A DNA stretch of 31,301 nt, taken from CAYWNA01 sp964459305 (GTDB taxonomy: Bacteria > Planctomycetota > Planctomycetia > Pirellulales > Pirellulaceae). Below are positions 22,429 through 30,936 of the stretch, piece after piece. A program made the position numbers and the translations under genes. Each line of letters starts with the position of its first letter. Position 1 is the first letter of the stretch. The DNA lies in contig CAYWNA010000155.1 of assembly GCA_964459305.1 (NCBI GenBank), positions 1-31,301 on the forward strand. Direction: 5' to 3'. The notes below the pieces were generated by a model. The model saw only the letters and a program-made list of their open reading frames with translations. It did not search any database and had not been told where the DNA came from.

Positions 22429-22994
22429 ATGAAAAACAGACCGATCCGGAACTCGGACATCGTTGGGAATGAGTCTTTTCTCGCGCTGCACGAGAACCTC
22501 AAGCATCACGTCTCAGTTCGCCCCGCAAGGTGGCAAGGGTCTACGAAGACAAGACCGTGACCTTCCGGCAGCTCGACGAAATGGCATGCCGAATCGCACA
22601 AGCGTTGACCGATCAAGGGATCGGTCCCGGTGATCACGTGGGAATTTTCCTCCGCAATCACTGGTCTTATTTTCCGAGTCTCATTTACACCCTCGAAGAG
22701 GTCACGGATGTCGCGGTGATCGGCATCCCGGGCGACAAATGGGGAGAAATCATTCATGCCATCGTCGTTTGCCGCGACGATGCCGGCCTGACCGAGGACG
22801 ACGTAATCTCAGCGTGCCAGGCCAAATTGGCCAGCTTCCAGACGCCGCGGTCGGTTGAGTTTCGGCCCCAGTTGCCGCGCAACCCCTCCGGCAAGCTACT
22901 GAAGCGAGTCCTCCGCGCGGAATTTCTTGTAGCTTGGATGGATTTCGAAAAAACGGCGCCGCACCAGTCCACGAAGTCCACTGCCTCACGGTAA
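22429..22994 (+). pseudogene. Decayed acyl-CoA synthetase (AMP-binding enzyme) remnant
   Basis: Two pieces of an AMP-forming acyl-CoA synthetase are joined. From GTG 22530 the product reads RVYEDKTVTFRQLDEMACR and DQGIGPGDHVGIFLRNHW, the N-terminal part of the family. It jumps in frame near 22690 to TDVAVIGIPGDKWGEIIHAI and ends with RNPSGKLLKRVLR, the C-terminal lid domain. About 300 central residues, including the AMP-binding signature (usually T-S-G-T-T-G-x-P-K) and the hinge, are missing, so it cannot be active. An ATG at 22429 opens the frame MKNRPIRNSD..., ending after HVSVRPARW, where a frameshift leads into the 22530 frame. Remaining length is about 155 residues against the usual 500 or more. 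Confidence 0.8.
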
Positions 22995-23177
22995 TAGCCT
23001 TATGCCATTTGGCCTTTGGGCGACGCGTCGCCATTGACTCGGCCCAAACGGCCGAATCACGAGGCACTTTCGCGAACATCTCACTAGCTCTCATTGGGGA
23101 TCTCTGCCGCACTGTTCCTCAATGACGACCACAAGGCATACCTACCAGTTACCAGAGCTATCCGACGGAGGCTATCT

Positions 23178-24179
23178 ATGTCGCGCCGAGGAAAGAAACG
23201 AAATGGGTTCACGCTTGTTGAGCTTTTGGTGGTCATCGCCATCATCGGCATCCTTGTGGCGCTTCTACTGCCGGCCATACAGGCTGCTAGGGAAGCGGCC
23301 CGGCGCGCGGAATGCCAGAGCAACCTCAAACAGATTGGAGTGGCTTTGCACAACTTCGAGGGAGCCTACCGCGCGTATCCAGCCAGTTACGAAGGCGTAC
23401 CCGGCAGCGCTGGCAACTGGTCTGCGCACGTCTTGCTGCTGCCCTACCTGGAGCAAGGCAGCATGTATGAAGCGGTCGAACTCGACAAAGGCTGCACGGA
23501 CATTTACATCGGCGGAATTCGGCTCAGCTCCCACCGCATTGGACCTTACCTCTGTCCCGACGAAATCAACGACAAAGTCCGATACGACAACAATGGGCAA
23601 CCGAAGCACTGGCCACTGAGCTACGGATACAATGCAGGGACTTGGTTCGTTTGGGACCCGAATACCGGGCAGGGAGGCGACGGAGCGTTTTACCCATATA
23701 ACCGGCGGACACCTGCCGACTTCCGTGACGGTCTCACTTCCACCCTTGCCTTCTCCGAGGTCAAGGCCTACGAACCCTATTTCCGGAATCTGGCTCAAAC
23801 GAGTTCCATGCCGATGCCCACGGACCCAAGCCAAGCCTGCCTCGGCGGTGACTTCAAAACAAACACGGGCCATACGGAGTGGTCGGAAGGTCGTTGCCAT
23901 CAAACGGGATTCACCGCCACCTTCACCCCGAACACCGAAGTGCTATGCGCTAACGGCGGCCAACAGCACGACGTCAATTGGACGAATCAACAGGAGGGCA
24001 TCGCCGGTGCTACCGCGATGACTTTTGCGGCTGTCACTTCTCGCAGCTACCATTCCGGGCGCATCGTCAACGCCTTGCTGATGGATGGTTCGGTCAAGTC
24101 CTTCAGTGACAGCATCGAGTTGGGAATCTGGCAGGCCCTTGCCACGCGAAACGGCGGTGAAGCCATCTCTGTTCCTTGA
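23178..24179 (+). CDS. DUF1559 protein with prepilin-type N-terminus
   Basis: The ATG at 23178 has GGAGG six bases upstream; a longer ORF from 23094 lacks support. The 333-residue protein opens with RRGKKRNGFTLVELLVVIAI, a type IV pilin/pseudopilin signal cleaved by prepilin peptidase between G and F, and a hydrophobic helix. AAREAARRAECQSNLKQIG is the conserved DUF1559 segment. The C-terminus has the usual SYHSGRIVNALLMDGSVKSF with the DGSV motif. Planctomycetes carry many copies of this family; their functions are unknown, with a secreted, pilin-like surface role often assumed. Cysteines in the middle may form disulphides. Confidence 0.92.
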   Translation: MSRRGKKRNGFTLVELLVVIAIIGILVALLLPAIQAAREAARRAECQSNLKQIGVALHNFEGAYRAYPASYEGVPGSAGNWSAHVLLLPYLEQGSMYEAVELDKGCTDIYIGGIRLSSHRIGPYLCPDEINDKVRYDNNGQPKHWPLSYGYNAGTWFVWDPNTGQGGDGAFYPYNRRTPADFRDGLTSTLAFSEVKAYEPYFRNLAQTSSMPMPTDPSQACLGGDFKTNTGHTEWSEGRCHQTGFTATFTPNTEVLCANGGQQHDVNWTNQQEGIAGATAMTFAAVTSRSYHSGRIVNALLMDGSVKSFSDSIELGIWQALATRNGGEAISVP

Positions 24180-24190
24180 CCTTGTGGACG

Positions 24191-24245
24191 CGCAGACCGC
24201 GGCATCGTAGGATGGACGACGCTGTGAACCAGGATTCGGTCTGCG
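24191..24245. repeat. Weak 9-bp inverted repeat downstream of the DUF1559 gene
   Basis: CGCAGACCG (24191-24199) pairs with CGGTCTGCG (24237-24245) around a 37-nt loop, close after the stop codon of the DUF1559 gene. It might be part of a degenerate palindromic element or a terminator; the arms are too short to be sure. Confidence 0.3.
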
Positions 24246-24299
24246 CTTCGTAGCCGCGGGAACAAGAAAGTCGGATTGCGCCTCGAGGTTGTGAGACAA

Positions 24300-24361
24300 T
24301 TAGCCGCCGGGCGTTAGCCCACGGTTTCCGCGAGAACCGGACGCTAGTGCGTGCCGGCTGA
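24300..24361. repeat. Imperfect palindromic repeat (TTAGCCGCCGGGCGTTAGCC type)
   Basis: A left arm at about 24300-24326 (starting TTAGCCGCCGGG) pairs imperfectly with a right arm at about 24335-24361 (starting AACCGGACGCTAG), with mismatches and a possible bulge, around an 8-nt loop TCCGCGAG. It lies between the DUF1559 and Gfo/Idh genes. Confidence 0.55.
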
Positions 24362-24438
24362 TTTCGCACCGCGAAAGGCGACGATCTACCGAATCTGTGG
24401 TTCCCACACTCGCTGGGGCAAGTGGGAAACAGAGGGTC

Positions 24439-25566
24439 ATGAACGACAACACGTTCCCGGAATCAATCGCCATCGCTGGTGCATGGGGCTACATCGGCAG
24501 AAAGTTCATCGATGCTGCTTCGGCTCTGGGTGTGCGGACCTCCGTGCACGATCCTGGCCCGGCGCCGGCCGATGTCGATCTCAGCAGAATAGAGCGAATC
24601 GAAGACGAAGAGGCGTTCTATCGCGCGAAAGCCGATCTGTTTCATCTGGCCATCCATCCTGAACACCGTCAGAGAGCTGAGGAGATACTGTTCGAGCGAG
24701 CCGCGCGCGAACCGATTCTCATCCTCGACGAAAAGCCGATGGCAGCCCCGGAACGTCCTGAACGATGCGCTTACATCGTCGAGGCGGTCGAGCGATCAGG
24801 GGCCACGGTACTTTATGATTTCCTGCAGCTGTACGACACGATGACCGAGCAGATCATCGAGTTTCTGTTGGGATTTCGCGACGTACGGATCACCGAATTG
24901 CAGGTCTGTCAGTCAAAAGACCGAGAGGACCGCGATATCTCCCGAAACTACAAACGCATGGTGACGATTCAGTACCAGGAGTCGGTTCATTGCCTGGCTT
25001 TCGTCTTGTACTTGTTGGGCAAGCTGAAAGGCGACCTTGCGTCGGTGTTTGAGGAGGAGATGTCGATCGCCGGCGAGTCCGAGCCTTACGACCCGCCAAA
25101 TCCGGACGCCTATCCACACGTTGTTGACGGCCGATGCAAGTACACACTCACCATCGGTGAAACCCGTGTCGAAGGACTGACCGATTTCAAAGCAAACGCC
25201 GAATGGAAGAAGCGGCGTGTCATCTGCGGCACCGGAGACGGCAAGCGGTTTCGCATCGAGATGGACTACTTGGAAGGCGAAAAACGTCTTGCGATCAAGG
25301 GGGTGGATCAGCGATGCGACCCGAAAGCCGATTCGTATCAGCAAGTCATCACAACGCTCGCACGCTGGTGTCAACAAGTGCCGGCAGCAAGTCTCATGCG
25401 GGACGTGTACCCCAATCCCAAGTTTGCACATGTGACGTATCAGTTGTCCGGCGCGCTCTGGCGAAGCTGTAAAGACCAGCGGGAAATCCGTTTCACGTCC
25501 CTTGAGGACGCGCTGGGATTTGATTCCGGCTTCGCGGAAGAGTTACCGTCGTTTCCGAAGTACTGA
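24439..25566 (+). CDS. Gfo/Idh/MocA-family NAD(P)-dependent oxidoreductase
   Basis: The 375-residue protein has an N-terminal Rossmann dinucleotide-binding segment (SIAIAGAWGYIGRKFI, with GAWGYIG in place of the usual GxGxxG), then an acidic loop and FHLAIHPEHR. The LILDEKPMA segment (about 100) is the EKP motif of the family, which contacts the cofactor. A C-terminal alpha/beta domain follows. Members oxidise or reduce sugars, inositols or amino sugars. ATG 24439 follows AGAGGG; a GTG at 24397 is the longer alternative. Its closeness to NagA- and kinase-like genes suggests amino-sugar metabolism, which is inference. It converges with the NagA-like gene. Confidence 0.8.
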   Translation: MNDNTFPESIAIAGAWGYIGRKFIDAASALGVRTSVHDPGPAPADVDLSRIERIEDEEAFYRAKADLFHLAIHPEHRQRAEEILFERAAREPILILDEKPMAAPERPERCAYIVEAVERSGATVLYDFLQLYDTMTEQIIEFLLGFRDVRITELQVCQSKDREDRDISRNYKRMVTIQYQESVHCLAFVLYLLGKLKGDLASVFEEEMSIAGESEPYDPPNPDAYPHVVDGRCKYTLTIGETRVEGLTDFKANAEWKKRRVICGTGDGKRFRIEMDYLEGEKRLAIKGVDQRCDPKADSYQQVITTLARWCQQVPAASLMRDVYPNPKFAHVTYQLSGALWRSCKDQREIRFTSLEDALGFDSGFAEELPSFPKY

Positions 25567-25575
25567 TACAATACA

Positions 25576-26760
25576 TTACGGCTGCCAAGGCGTACCCCAA
25601 ACCACCTTGCCATCGGCTACTGTGCAGCGGACGACGAACGTTTGCAGGTCCCCATCGTCGTCTGCCTCGACGAGGTCAAAGAGCACCAGATCGGCTGGAT
25701 GGCCGGGTTGCAGGGCTGCGGATTGCATCGAAAGCAACCGGGCGGAGTTGGCGGTCGCCATGTGAATGGCCTCGTCCAGGCTGACGTTCGCATACCGCAT
25801 CGCGTTGGCCACGCCCGTTCCGATCGGCCGCGAAGCCCCCGCCAACAACTGATGCTGTCCTGCCACCACGAGCTTTCCATCGGGCAGAATCTCCAGCTCG
25901 CCGTGCCCGGCCTGGTATCGCCCTGGCGGTCTTCCGGCCCAGCCTGAGAGGTCGCTGATCAGAATGCAGCGTTCGGGCGTCTTTGCACGAACAAACGTCT
26001 GTGCGACGTTTGCTGGCAGATGGTGACCGTCCATAATCAGACTGGCGGTGAGCCGATCATCAGCGAGTTGATCCCAGAAGTAGTTTGGATGTCGGGGCAT
26101 CATGAGATGACAGCCGTTGCCGAGATGTGTGCTGAGCCGAGCGCCGGCGTCGACGGCCGCGCGGATATGCACCGAATCGCCCGACGTGTGCCCAATGGCC
26201 ACGACCACGCCAGTGGCCGCGACCCGTTCGATGAACCTCGCCGTGGCGTCGAATTCCACGGACATCGTGAAGATCCGAATTCGCCCGTCGGCTGCCTCCT
26301 GCAGCCTCTGGAATTCGTCCCAATCGGGCAGCCGACAATGTTCCAGCGGATGGGCGCCCCGGGGGCCGTCCTCTTTGGAGATGTAGGGCCCCTCGACGTG
26401 GATTCCGGCGATCCGCCGTGCCACGTCCGGCGACGAGTCGCACGCCGCAACGATTGTCCTCAAGCTGTGTTGCAGCACCTCGAAGCTTGCCGTGGTCAAC
26501 GTCGGGCAACATCGCGTAACCCCGAACGCGGCGTACCCGCGTACAATCTCGCTCACTTTCTCCGGCGTCAGATGCAATGAGCTGAACTCCTGCCCTCCAT
26601 AGCCGTTGACTTGGATGTCAAACAGGCCCGGCGCAATCCAGGGCCAGTGCGCTGCGGGTTGTTCGCCGCCCAAAATAGGTGCCAAGCCTGCAATCTTGGC
26701 CCCGGCGATCTCGATGCACGTTGGCTCGCCAGTATCGTAACGTCGACCAAGGAGTTTCAT
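25576..26760 (-). CDS. N-acetylglucosamine-6-phosphate deacetylase-like (NagA) amidohydrolase
   Basis: The 394-residue protein matches NagA in its key motifs. APGLFDIQVNGYGG (about 43-56) is the family start of the barrel, and IHVEGPYIS holds the metal ligand E123. H191 is in VVAIGHTSGDS, H212 in STHLGNGCH, DGHHL (244-248) is a substrate-binding loop, and D270 in LISDLSG is the catalytic acid. It should remove acetyl from N-acetylglucosamine-6-phosphate or a related N-acyl sugar phosphate. The usual THLFN is THLGN here, so the substrate may differ. The ATG follows GAGGTTATC. It is transcribed away from the adjacent beta-helix, kinase and creatininase operon, and the shared gap may hold a bidirectional promoter. 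Confidence 0.85.
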   Translation of the reverse strand: MKLLGRRYDTGEPTCIEIAGAKIAGLAPILGGEQPAAHWPWIAPGLFDIQVNGYGGQEFSSLHLTPEKVSEIVRGYAAFGVTRCCPTLTTASFEVLQHSLRTIVAACDSSPDVARRIAGIHVEGPYISKEDGPRGAHPLEHCRLPDWDEFQRLQEAADGRIRIFTMSVEFDATARFIERVAATGVVVAIGHTSGDSVHIRAAVDAGARLSTHLGNGCHLMMPRHPNYFWDQLADDRLTASLIMDGHHLPANVAQTFVRAKTPERCILISDLSGWAGRPPGRYQAGHGELEILPDGKLVVAGQHQLLAGASRPIGTGVANAMRYANVSLDEAIHMATANSARLLSMQSAALQPGHPADLVLFDLVEADDDGDLQTFVVRCTVADGKVVWGTPWQP

Positions 26761-26820
26761 GATAACCTCTTCCGCACCAAACTAACTCAACTCGGCGTTG
26801 GAGAAAAGCTCCCGACAATC

Positions 26821-26829
26821 TGATATACT
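26821..26829 (+). promoter_or_regulatory. Candidate extended -10 promoter of the beta-helix / kinase operon
   Basis: TGATATACT fits an extended -10. TTGGAG at 26798 could be a -35 but with a 20-bp spacer. Transcription from here would start near 26836, which favours the TTG at 26886 over that at 26847 as the first codon. Confidence 0.45.
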
Positions 26830-26885
26830 CTTTCACGACCCCGTATTTGAGACAGTCACCTCCTGTCGATAAGGAACTAACAAGA

Positions 26886-27845
26886 TTGGCCGATGTGATT
26901 CGACTATCCGAACTCCGCGCAGACCAAGTGCCGGAAAAACTTCGGGCCGAGTACTACTTCGATTTCGATGCCCACCCGTTTGCTCACGCCAGGCTTGTGA
27001 CCGAAGCGAAATCGGTAATCGACGTATTGGGCAAGATCGGCGGTTACGCCAAATCCTGGCTTGCCGAAAAAATCGACGAAATGCGCAAATCGGAGCCCGT
27101 CAGGCTACTGACCGAGAAGGACTTTCCCAGCCGCGGCACAGGGTGTTTTCGTGCCTTGCTGGCGGAAGGCGCGGAATTTGACCCTTCGTACTACCGGGGC
27201 AGTGCGCCGGACGAAAGCCCCGGCACTGTTTGTTTGGACAGAGGTGCCAAGTTGCTCGGCGCTGTGGTCTATCCGGGCGAAGGCGATATCTACATTGGTG
27301 CCGATACGCTTGTCGAACCCGCTGTGGGGATCAAGGGGCCAACCATCATTATGGAAGGCAATGAGATCCGGCAAGGCGCGTATTTTCGCGGCAATGTAGT
27401 TCTAGGGTCCAGTTCCGGCGATACAGCGTTTCGGGGCGAACTCAAAAACGTCGTGATGATGGACGATGCCCAATTTCCGCACCCATCCTATCTGGGTGAC
27501 AGTGTTTGCGGTTTCGGAACACACTTTGGCAATCAAGTCACGGCGGCGAATCTGGGCATCTTCCAGGGCTTGCGGGAAAACGACAAGCAGACAAATGTCG
27601 TAGTTTCAGTGGAAGGCATACGCTACGATCTGGGACTCGTGAAGATGGGCGTGGTATTGGGCGACCTTTGCCAGGTGGGCTGCAGCAGCGTCATCTCACC
27701 GGGAACGCTTATCGGTCCGAACAGCGTTGCCTATGGACTGTGCAGTATCGATCGCGGATTGTACGACGCCGGCACGCTTTTCAAGAACAAGCCCATTGAT
27801 GCCAAGGTGATCGAACTTGACACCGTCGACGCCAGCCGGGTGTGA
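26886..27845 (+). CDS. Left-handed beta-helix protein, nucleotidyltransferase C-terminal-like
   Basis: The 319-residue protein (TTG 26886, with AAGGA ten bases upstream; a TTG at 26847 lacks an RBS) has an N-terminal helical part of about 100 residues. A hexapeptide-type region follows, visible in IYIGADTLVEPAVGIKGPTI, IRQGAYFRGNVVLG and VSVEGIRYDLGLVKMGVVLG. The repeated I/V-x-x-G-x-x pattern indicates a left-handed beta-helix like those of GlmU and other sugar-nucleotide transferases. The nucleotide-binding N-terminal domain of GlmU is missing, so a UTP-dependent role is not supported; acyl transfer or sugar binding is possible. The stop is 3 bp before the kinase start, so the two are translationally coupled and probably act in one pathway. 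Confidence 0.75.
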   Translation: MADVIRLSELRADQVPEKLRAEYYFDFDAHPFAHARLVTEAKSVIDVLGKIGGYAKSWLAEKIDEMRKSEPVRLLTEKDFPSRGTGCFRALLAEGAEFDPSYYRGSAPDESPGTVCLDRGAKLLGAVVYPGEGDIYIGADTLVEPAVGIKGPTIIMEGNEIRQGAYFRGNVVLGSSSGDTAFRGELKNVVMMDDAQFPHPSYLGDSVCGFGTHFGNQVTAANLGIFQGLRENDKQTNVVVSVEGIRYDLGLVKMGVVLGDLCQVGCSSVISPGTLIGPNSVAYGLCSIDRGLYDAGTLFKNKPIDAKVIELDTVDASRV

Positions 27846-27848
27846 GAC

Positions 27849-29522
27849 ATGACGGACGAAATCGGCGAGTTGACCGTCGAGCAATACCTATCGCTGGCCG
27901 CATCGGCCGCTCAGGGGCGTAACAACGCACTGCTCGAGCGGGCAATCGCCTTGCACGGTACGCGTTCGGATGCCATCGATTCGGTGCGACGGTTCACGCG
28001 CCTGATTGGGATTTTCGCTGAACGTTACGGCACAGCTCGCCGGATATGCCTGTACGAAGCGCCCGGGCGTGTCAACCTGATGGGAATGCACGTCGACCAC
28101 CGGGCGTCGATCACCAACCCGGTGGCGATGCGCGAGCGAATCCGCGCCGTGTGCGGCCGGCGCGACGACGACGCAATCTGCGCCCAGTCAGTTTCCGCCG
28201 GCTTTGCCGAGGGACGGTTCCGTATCTCGGATCGGCTTCCAGAAAGGCCCTTACGCTCGCTGAGCGAATGGCTTAACTGGACGGAACGCGAGTCGGTCGC
28301 GATCGGAAGTGGCCGAGAATTCATCAACTATTTCGCCGGCGGTCCAGTGTATGCGGCCTGCTTCTGCTACCCATGGGGTCGAGCCTTTGCCGGCGCCGAC
28401 TTCTTGATGGATTCTGATCTGACGCCCTCAGCGGGCCTGTCTTCTTCCTCCGCGCTTGTCGTATTGGCGACCGATATCTTCTTGCGCTGCAATCAGGAAG
28501 GCCTGGAGCCGCCGTCCGTCGACCTGCTCTTGGACATTTACGGTTACGGCGAATGGTACGTCGGCACCCGCGGAGGCAAAGGCGATCACGCCGCAATCAA
28601 ACTGTGTCGTCGCGGGGCGATCCAGCCGTTGATCTCCACACCGGACATCCATGTCCGCGAACCGGCGCCGATCCCGGACGGTTACGATATGATTCTATAC
28701 CAGTCTGGGGATGAAGCCAATAAATCTGTCGAGCCTTTCAAGACCGGGTACAATGCGCCGCTCATTTCCTATCAAGCCGCCGAGTTGCTCCTGATGGACT
28801 ATCTGCGTCAGAGGAATCCTGCCGGGCTGGAAGAGCTCCTGGCCGGGCGAGCCTCGTTGGACGCCAAGCACCATCGGGTCTATCTCGGCGACGTGGTCAA
28901 TTACTCGCTGCTTTCCGAGGCGGAGACATATGACTTCCTGCGGTCCCTTCCGCGTGTCATGACCCAGCGAGAGATCTTCGCCTGTTTCAGCGACCGTGAC
29001 AGAAGTCTTCTGGACGGCACCCAGCAGTCCGATTACCCAGCCGAGGGTTACCGCGTGCGCGACGTAACCGCTTACGGAATCGGTGAATGTGCCCGTGCCC
29101 GGCGGACCGGTCGCATGCTCGCGCAAGGTGACGTTGAGGCGTTTGCTAACATGATGAACGTATCTCAGCTTGGTGACCGTGTAGCCGAGGTCGCAGATGC
29201 TGCGAAAAATAGAATTAAATCCCTCACGGACGATGCCCTTACCGCCATGAAGCAGGAGGGATTTCCTCTCCACGAGCTTGCCGGCGATTACCGAGTGAGC
29301 ACGCCCAACGTAGATCGTTTGGCGTCGATCTGCTTGAGTTGCCCAGGCGTTCTCGGCGCACGCTTGACCGGTGCCGGGCTGGGTGGTGCGTTGATCGTAT
29401 TGGGGAAGGAAGGGTTCGACGGGGCGCTCGATCCGATACTACAGCGCGATTATTATGCTCCGCTTGAAAGAGAGTTCCAGAAAGTCCATATTGTTCCTTC
29501 ACAGGGCGCAGGATGCTATTGA
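27849..29522 (+). CDS. GHMP sugar kinase, galactokinase-like
   Basis: The 557-residue protein has the galactokinase signature APGRVNLMGMHVDH (71-84; the family reads GRVNLIGEHTDY). The ATP-binding motif is PSAGLSSSSAL (192-202), the catalytic Asp is D245 in GGKGDHAAIK, and the C-terminal glycine-rich ARLTGAGLGGA closes the active site. It is much longer than GalK (about 380), with additional segments between motifs. The family's conserved Glu in GEHTD is Met80 here, which should change sugar recognition; N-acetylated or uronic sugars are possible. It phosphorylates a sugar at C1 or a related position. It overlaps nothing and starts 3 bp after the beta-helix gene in the same operon, with the creatininase gene 52 bp beyond. 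Confidence 0.85.
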   Translation: MTDEIGELTVEQYLSLAASAAQGRNNALLERAIALHGTRSDAIDSVRRFTRLIGIFAERYGTARRICLYEAPGRVNLMGMHVDHRASITNPVAMRERIRAVCGRRDDDAICAQSVSAGFAEGRFRISDRLPERPLRSLSEWLNWTERESVAIGSGREFINYFAGGPVYAACFCYPWGRAFAGADFLMDSDLTPSAGLSSSSALVVLATDIFLRCNQEGLEPPSVDLLLDIYGYGEWYVGTRGGKGDHAAIKLCRRGAIQPLISTPDIHVREPAPIPDGYDMILYQSGDEANKSVEPFKTGYNAPLISYQAAELLLMDYLRQRNPAGLEELLAGRASLDAKHHRVYLGDVVNYSLLSEAETYDFLRSLPRVMTQREIFACFSDRDRSLLDGTQQSDYPAEGYRVRDVTAYGIGECARARRTGRMLAQGDVEAFANMMNVSQLGDRVAEVADAAKNRIKSLTDDALTAMKQEGFPLHELAGDYRVSTPNVDRLASICLSCPGVLGARLTGAGLGGALIVLGKEGFDGALDPILQRDYYAPLEREFQKVHIVPSQGAGCY

Positions 29523-29574
29523 GTGGTTAAACGAGGACATGGCAAACCGGCCACAACATAACGGAGAAAATCCA

Positions 29575-30447
29575 ATGCCTTCGCGTGCCGCCACCGAATA
29601 CCGTTACGAAAAACTCACTTGGCCCGAAATCAACGATGCGATCGACATGGGCAAAGTCTGTGTCGTTCCCTGCGGCGCGGTCGAACAGCATGGTCCGCAT
29701 CTGCCGCTGGACGTAGACCTAACCTGCCCGACTGAGATCGCTCGCGGGGCGGGCCGACAAATTCCCGACAAGATGCTCGTGCTGCCCACCGTCGCCTACG
29801 GCTACACGGGGCACGTGATGGATTTTCCCGGAACGATCAACAGTCATTTCGAGCATTTCATCCACTACGTGCTCGACATCACCAAATCGCTGGCCTATCA
29901 CGGCTTCAAGAAGATCATGCTGCTCAACGGGCACGGCTCGAACATGCCCAACCTGGACTTGGTGGCTCGCCGCACGAACCTGGAAACCGACGCCGAATGT
30001 GTGCTGACAGGCTGGTGGCAGTTGCTGTCCGTGGACGAAGAGTTCTTACCGCGCTGGCGCGAAAGCAAGTTCCCGGGCGGGTGTGCACACGCTTGCGAGC
30101 TGGAAACGTCGATGTGTTTACACCTGGACGGTGAAAGCGTTCGCAAGGACAAAATCAAGAGCGGCGTGATCAGCTTCAACGAAGAAGGCAGCCCGTTCAG
30201 CTATATCGACCTGCTTGCACAGGGGCCGGCGACCGTCGTGTCATGGACCAGCAGTTACAGCGAAGCCGGCGTGTTGGGCGATGCCGAGTTGGCCACGGAA
30301 GAGAAGGGTAGGCAGGCCTACGAAGAAGCGGTCCGGCAGTTAGCCCGGTTCATCACCTGGTTCAAAGATCGACCGAAGGATCAGCGTCGGGACCATCACC
30401 GTCAACCGCCGACTATGCCGATCCCGTGGGGCCAGTCTTCGATGTAG
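29575..30447 (+). CDS. Creatininase-family amidohydrolase
   Basis: The 290-residue protein carries the family's metal-binding motifs: E37 and H39 in GAVEQHGPHLPL, an Asp in LDVDLTC (46 or 48), H120 in LLNGHGSN and AHACELETS (172-179) with the C-terminal Glu. Creatininase-type enzymes are zinc- or manganese-dependent amidohydrolases acting on lactams, formamides and related compounds. This one probably opens an amide or a lactam of a sugar-derived substrate. The ATG at 29575 follows ACGGAGAAAA; an upstream ATG at 29539 is possible. The C-terminus (PKDQRRDHHRQPPTMPIPWG) is unusual and not part of the core domain. It is the last gene of the operon and converges with the following minus-strand gene. 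Confidence 0.85.
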   Translation: MPSRAATEYRYEKLTWPEINDAIDMGKVCVVPCGAVEQHGPHLPLDVDLTCPTEIARGAGRQIPDKMLVLPTVAYGYTGHVMDFPGTINSHFEHFIHYVLDITKSLAYHGFKKIMLLNGHGSNMPNLDLVARRTNLETDAECVLTGWWQLLSVDEEFLPRWRESKFPGGCAHACELETSMCLHLDGESVRKDKIKSGVISFNEEGSPFSYIDLLAQGPATVVSWTSSYSEAGVLGDAELATEEKGRQAYEEAVRQLARFITWFKDRPKDQRRDHHRQPPTMPIPWGQSSM

Positions 30448-30468
30448 CCCACGCCACCAACGTTACCT

Positions 30469-30936
30469 TCACCTGGGCTTTCTGGGCCTTCCAACACCGA
30501 GCATCCAATCGATTCTCTCGCTGTCGTTTTCCGGAAACAGATCCCTCATGTCGCCGCCGAGTTTGGCGAGGCGTTCTGCGGTGCGTCTCAAACGCTCCTT
30601 TGTCACTTCGCCGCCTCCGTACTCGCCGGGTTGCCAGAAGTAGTCGAACAGATATCGCCCCAGTCTTTCCAGCAGGTCAGCCGTGCCGGACTCAAGGAGG
30701 AGTTCGAAACTCTTTTCCGATGTTTCCCACCAATAGGTTTCCTGGAAAACGTAGAAGAGTGCCTCCCGATGATCCCCGTCCGAAGCCGCTCGTTCGCCTA
30801 GGACTTGGATGGCTTCCAGGGAAGGCGACAGGGAAGGTCGAACCGCCAGGCCTTCCTGCCGGGATGGACCCGTGCCGGCCTCTATGAGTTCACGCACTTC
30901 CTTCGAAGTTATCCCGTCAACACCAATGCAAACCAT
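30469..30936 (-). CDS. Small hypothetical protein
   Basis: The product is 155 residues from the ATG at 30936, which has GGAG eight bases upstream; another ATG at 30942 is too close to the same RBS, and the ORF extends to 30999. I do not recognise a family. The start (MVCIGVDGITSKEVRELIEA) looks like a short alpha/beta segment, and the remainder is mostly charged, probably helical, with a Tyr/Trp-rich middle (FYVFQETYWWETSEKSF). No signal or membrane segment is seen. It is single, converging with the creatininase gene 21 bp away. Confidence 0.6.
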   Translation of the reverse strand: MVCIGVDGITSKEVRELIEAGTGPSRQEGLAVRPSLSPSLEAIQVLGERAASDGDHREALFYVFQETYWWETSEKSFELLLESGTADLLERLGRYLFDYFWQPGEYGGGEVTKERLRRTAERLAKLGGDMRDLFPENDSERIDWMLGVGRPRKPR

